Below are positions 62,905-64,000 of a stretch of 64,000 bases of DNA, in pieces. Under the pieces are notes generated by a model that saw nothing but the letters and a program-made list of their open reading frames with translations, did not search any database and was not told where the DNA came from. Position numbers and translations under genes: made by a program. Origin of the DNA: Methylophilus sp. DW102 (GTDB taxonomy: Bacteria; Pseudomonadota; Gammaproteobacteria; Burkholderiales; Methylophilaceae); the NCBI RefSeq assembly GCF_037076555.1, contig NZ_AP029023.1:1984001-2048000 (forward strand). The letters run 5' to 3'. The stretch's first letter is position 1. Each line of letters starts with the position of its first letter.

Positions 62905-63615
62905 TTATTCGACCATTTCAGGCAGATCAAACCATAATATTTCGCTGTCTTGCACAGCAAGTATCGAGAGAGAAACCGTGGCATCTACCTTGAGAGCATC
63001 CCCGCTCTGCAACTGTTGGCCATCGATCACCACCGTGCCGGATGCAATATGGAGGTAAGCACAACGTCCCGCATTAACCTCAACCGGCAAAGCAGCCTCT
63101 GCTGTCAGTACCGTGGCATACAATGACAGATCCTGATGTACTTTTAATGACCCGGCGCGGGCATCAGACGAAGCAATCAAGGCCCAGCGGTTTTGCTTGT
63201 CAGCCAGCGGGATGGTTTTATCTTCATACGCCGGTGCCAAGCCTTGCGTATCAGGGGTGATCCAGATTTGTAGCAAATGGGCCGTGGTCTGCGAGGAGGC
63301 GTTCATCTCACTATGACGGATACCCGTTCCCGCACTCATGCGCTGCACATCCCCCGCGCGAATCACTGCGCTGTGTCCCATGCTGTCTGTATGGCGCAAC
63401 TCCCCCGCCAACATGTAGGTAATAATTTCCATGTCCTGGTGGCCATGCATACCAAACCCCGTGCCAGGGGCGATTTTGTCGTCATTGATCACCCGCAACA
63501 CCGAGTAGCTCATATGCTCAGGATCGTAATAACTGGCGAAAGAAAAACTGTGAAAGCTTTGTAACCAGCCATGATTAGCATAACCACGACTATTTGAAGG
63601 GCGAACATGCAACAT
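62905..63615 (-). CDS. Pirin family protein (bicupin)
   Basis: A 236-residue bicupin. The N-terminal cupin has the metal ligands in GFGMHGHQDMEIITYMLAGELRHTDSMGH. YhhW-type pirins act as quercetin 2,3-dioxygenases or redox-linked regulators. It is the first gene of the minus-strand group and diverges from a LysR gene. Confidence 0.93.
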   Translation of the reverse strand: MLHVRPSNSRGYANHGWLQSFHSFSFASYYDPEHMSYSVLRVINDDKIAPGTGFGMHGHQDMEIITYMLAGELRHTDSMGHSAVIRAGDVQRMSAGTGIRHSEMNASSQTTAHLLQIWITPDTQGLAPAYEDKTIPLADKQNRWALIASSDARAGSLKVHQDLSLYATVLTAEAALPVEVNAGRCAYLHIASGTVVIDGQQLQSGDALKVDATVSLSILAVQDSEILWFDLPEMVE

Positions 63616-63673
63616 TTATTCACTCCATTTGAAAGTTTAAATGTATGATAAAAAAACACTTAATCTTTAGATA

Positions 63674-63687
63674 GCAAAACATTTTGC
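63674..63687. promoter_or_regulatory. Short palindrome between pirin and LysR genes
   Basis: GCAAAACATTTTGC is a perfect 6-bp inverted repeat with a 2-bp centre in the divergent promoter region. It could be part of a LysR site, but it is short and AT-rich. Confidence 0.3.
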
Positions 63688-63774
63688 ATCACTTGTTCAG
63701 ATTTTTTGATGAAGCTGTTAGCACTTAAACTGCGATGAACCACCCCGCCCTTTTTCAACCTTATCCCTTCAGCT

Positions 63775-64000
63775 ATGGCCATTAAACTGAGTCTGGAAGC
63801 CCTTGAAGTCATTGATGCGATTGACCGCAAAGGCAGTTTTGCCGCCGCGGCAGAGTCGCTATACCGCGTCCCCTCGGCACTCACCTACACCATCCGCAGA
63901 CTGGAAGAAGATTTGGGGCTGGAGCTTTTTGACCGCAGTGGCCACCGCGCCACGCTGACCGAAGCCGGTGCCGAACTGCTCAAAGAAGGCCGTTATTTGC
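63775..64000 (+). CDS. LysR family transcriptional regulator, 3'-truncated by the window edge
   Basis: The first 75 codons of a LysR protein: ALEVIDAIDRKGSFAAAAES followed by VPSALTYTIRRLEEDLGLELFDRSGHRATLTEAGAELL is the canonical helix-turn-helix. The stop is beyond 64000. It is divergent from the pirin group and likely controls it. No clear ribosome site is seen at the ATG. Confidence 0.9.
   Translation, partial: MAIKLSLEALEVIDAIDRKGSFAAAAESLYRVPSALTYTIRRLEEDLGLELFDRSGHRATLTEAGAELLKEGRYL

Noticed and set aside
1..64000. CRISPR array or rRNA operon
   Set aside because: No spaced direct repeats of CRISPR type and no rRNA sequence were seen in the window.

Overview
The window looks like a chromosomal segment of an obligate methylotrophic betaproteobacterium close to Methylophilaceae (Methylophilus / Methylotenera type). 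The evidence is gene content: a methanol dehydrogenase maturation cluster in the order mxaR-S-A-C-K-L, the betaproteobacterial order tpiA-secG-tRNA-Leu-nuoA..N-DUF2818, prfB with its programmed frameshift, and proteobacterial pst, pit and csp genes. The species is an inference; nothing in the sequence names it.

Layout. 1-7.1 kb: the 3' part of prfC, facing a three-gene RND efflux operon (outer membrane factor, adaptor, pump). 7.4-14.1 kb: a YchJ protein, an EF-hand protein, and prfB followed 3 bp later by a condensin-like mksF-mksE-mksB operon. 14.2-20 kb: phosphate uptake (DUF47 protein plus Pit, then PstS-C-A-B), with PhoB-like direct repeats in front of both units. 20-25 kb: MgtC, a small monooxygenase, and a divergent pair of a GT4 glycosyltransferase and a secreted zinc-dependent phospholipase C, followed by a membrane metallophosphoesterase. 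The shared intergenic region of that pair carries 11-bp phased TCAT repeats on both strands. 24.9-30.2 kb: mxaRSACKL, with no mxaF, J, G or I in the window. 31-38.5 kb: a mobile, visibly AT-richer island bracketed by inverted IS21-type terminal repeats. It contains an istB remnant, small membrane, secreted and lipoprotein genes of unknown function, an intact IS256-family element with an 8-bp target duplication inserted in an IS3 remnant, and a REP-associated tyrosine transposase (RAYT) between two inverted REPs. 38.7-41 kb: an arsenic operon arsR-arsI-acr3-arsC. 41-43.8 kb: infA and csp, a LysR/DUF2798 divergent pair, and a PAP2 phosphatase. 43.9-60.4 kb: the complete 14-subunit complex I operon with tpiA, secG and tRNA-Leu upstream. 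60.5-64 kb: an old-yellow-enzyme / YceI / flavodoxin / pirin group with a divergent LysR gene cut by the window edge.

The most interesting hypothesis is a phosphate-starvation region. High- and low-affinity phosphate uptake lies next to a PhoB-like repeat array that sits between a glycosyltransferase and a secreted phospholipase C with the full zinc ligand set, which suggests replacement of phospholipids by glycolipids. Second are the nuclease-less Mks operon attached to prfB, the IS21-bracketed island with its unrecognised envelope genes, and the RAYT/REP unit that joins two truncated IS3 elements.
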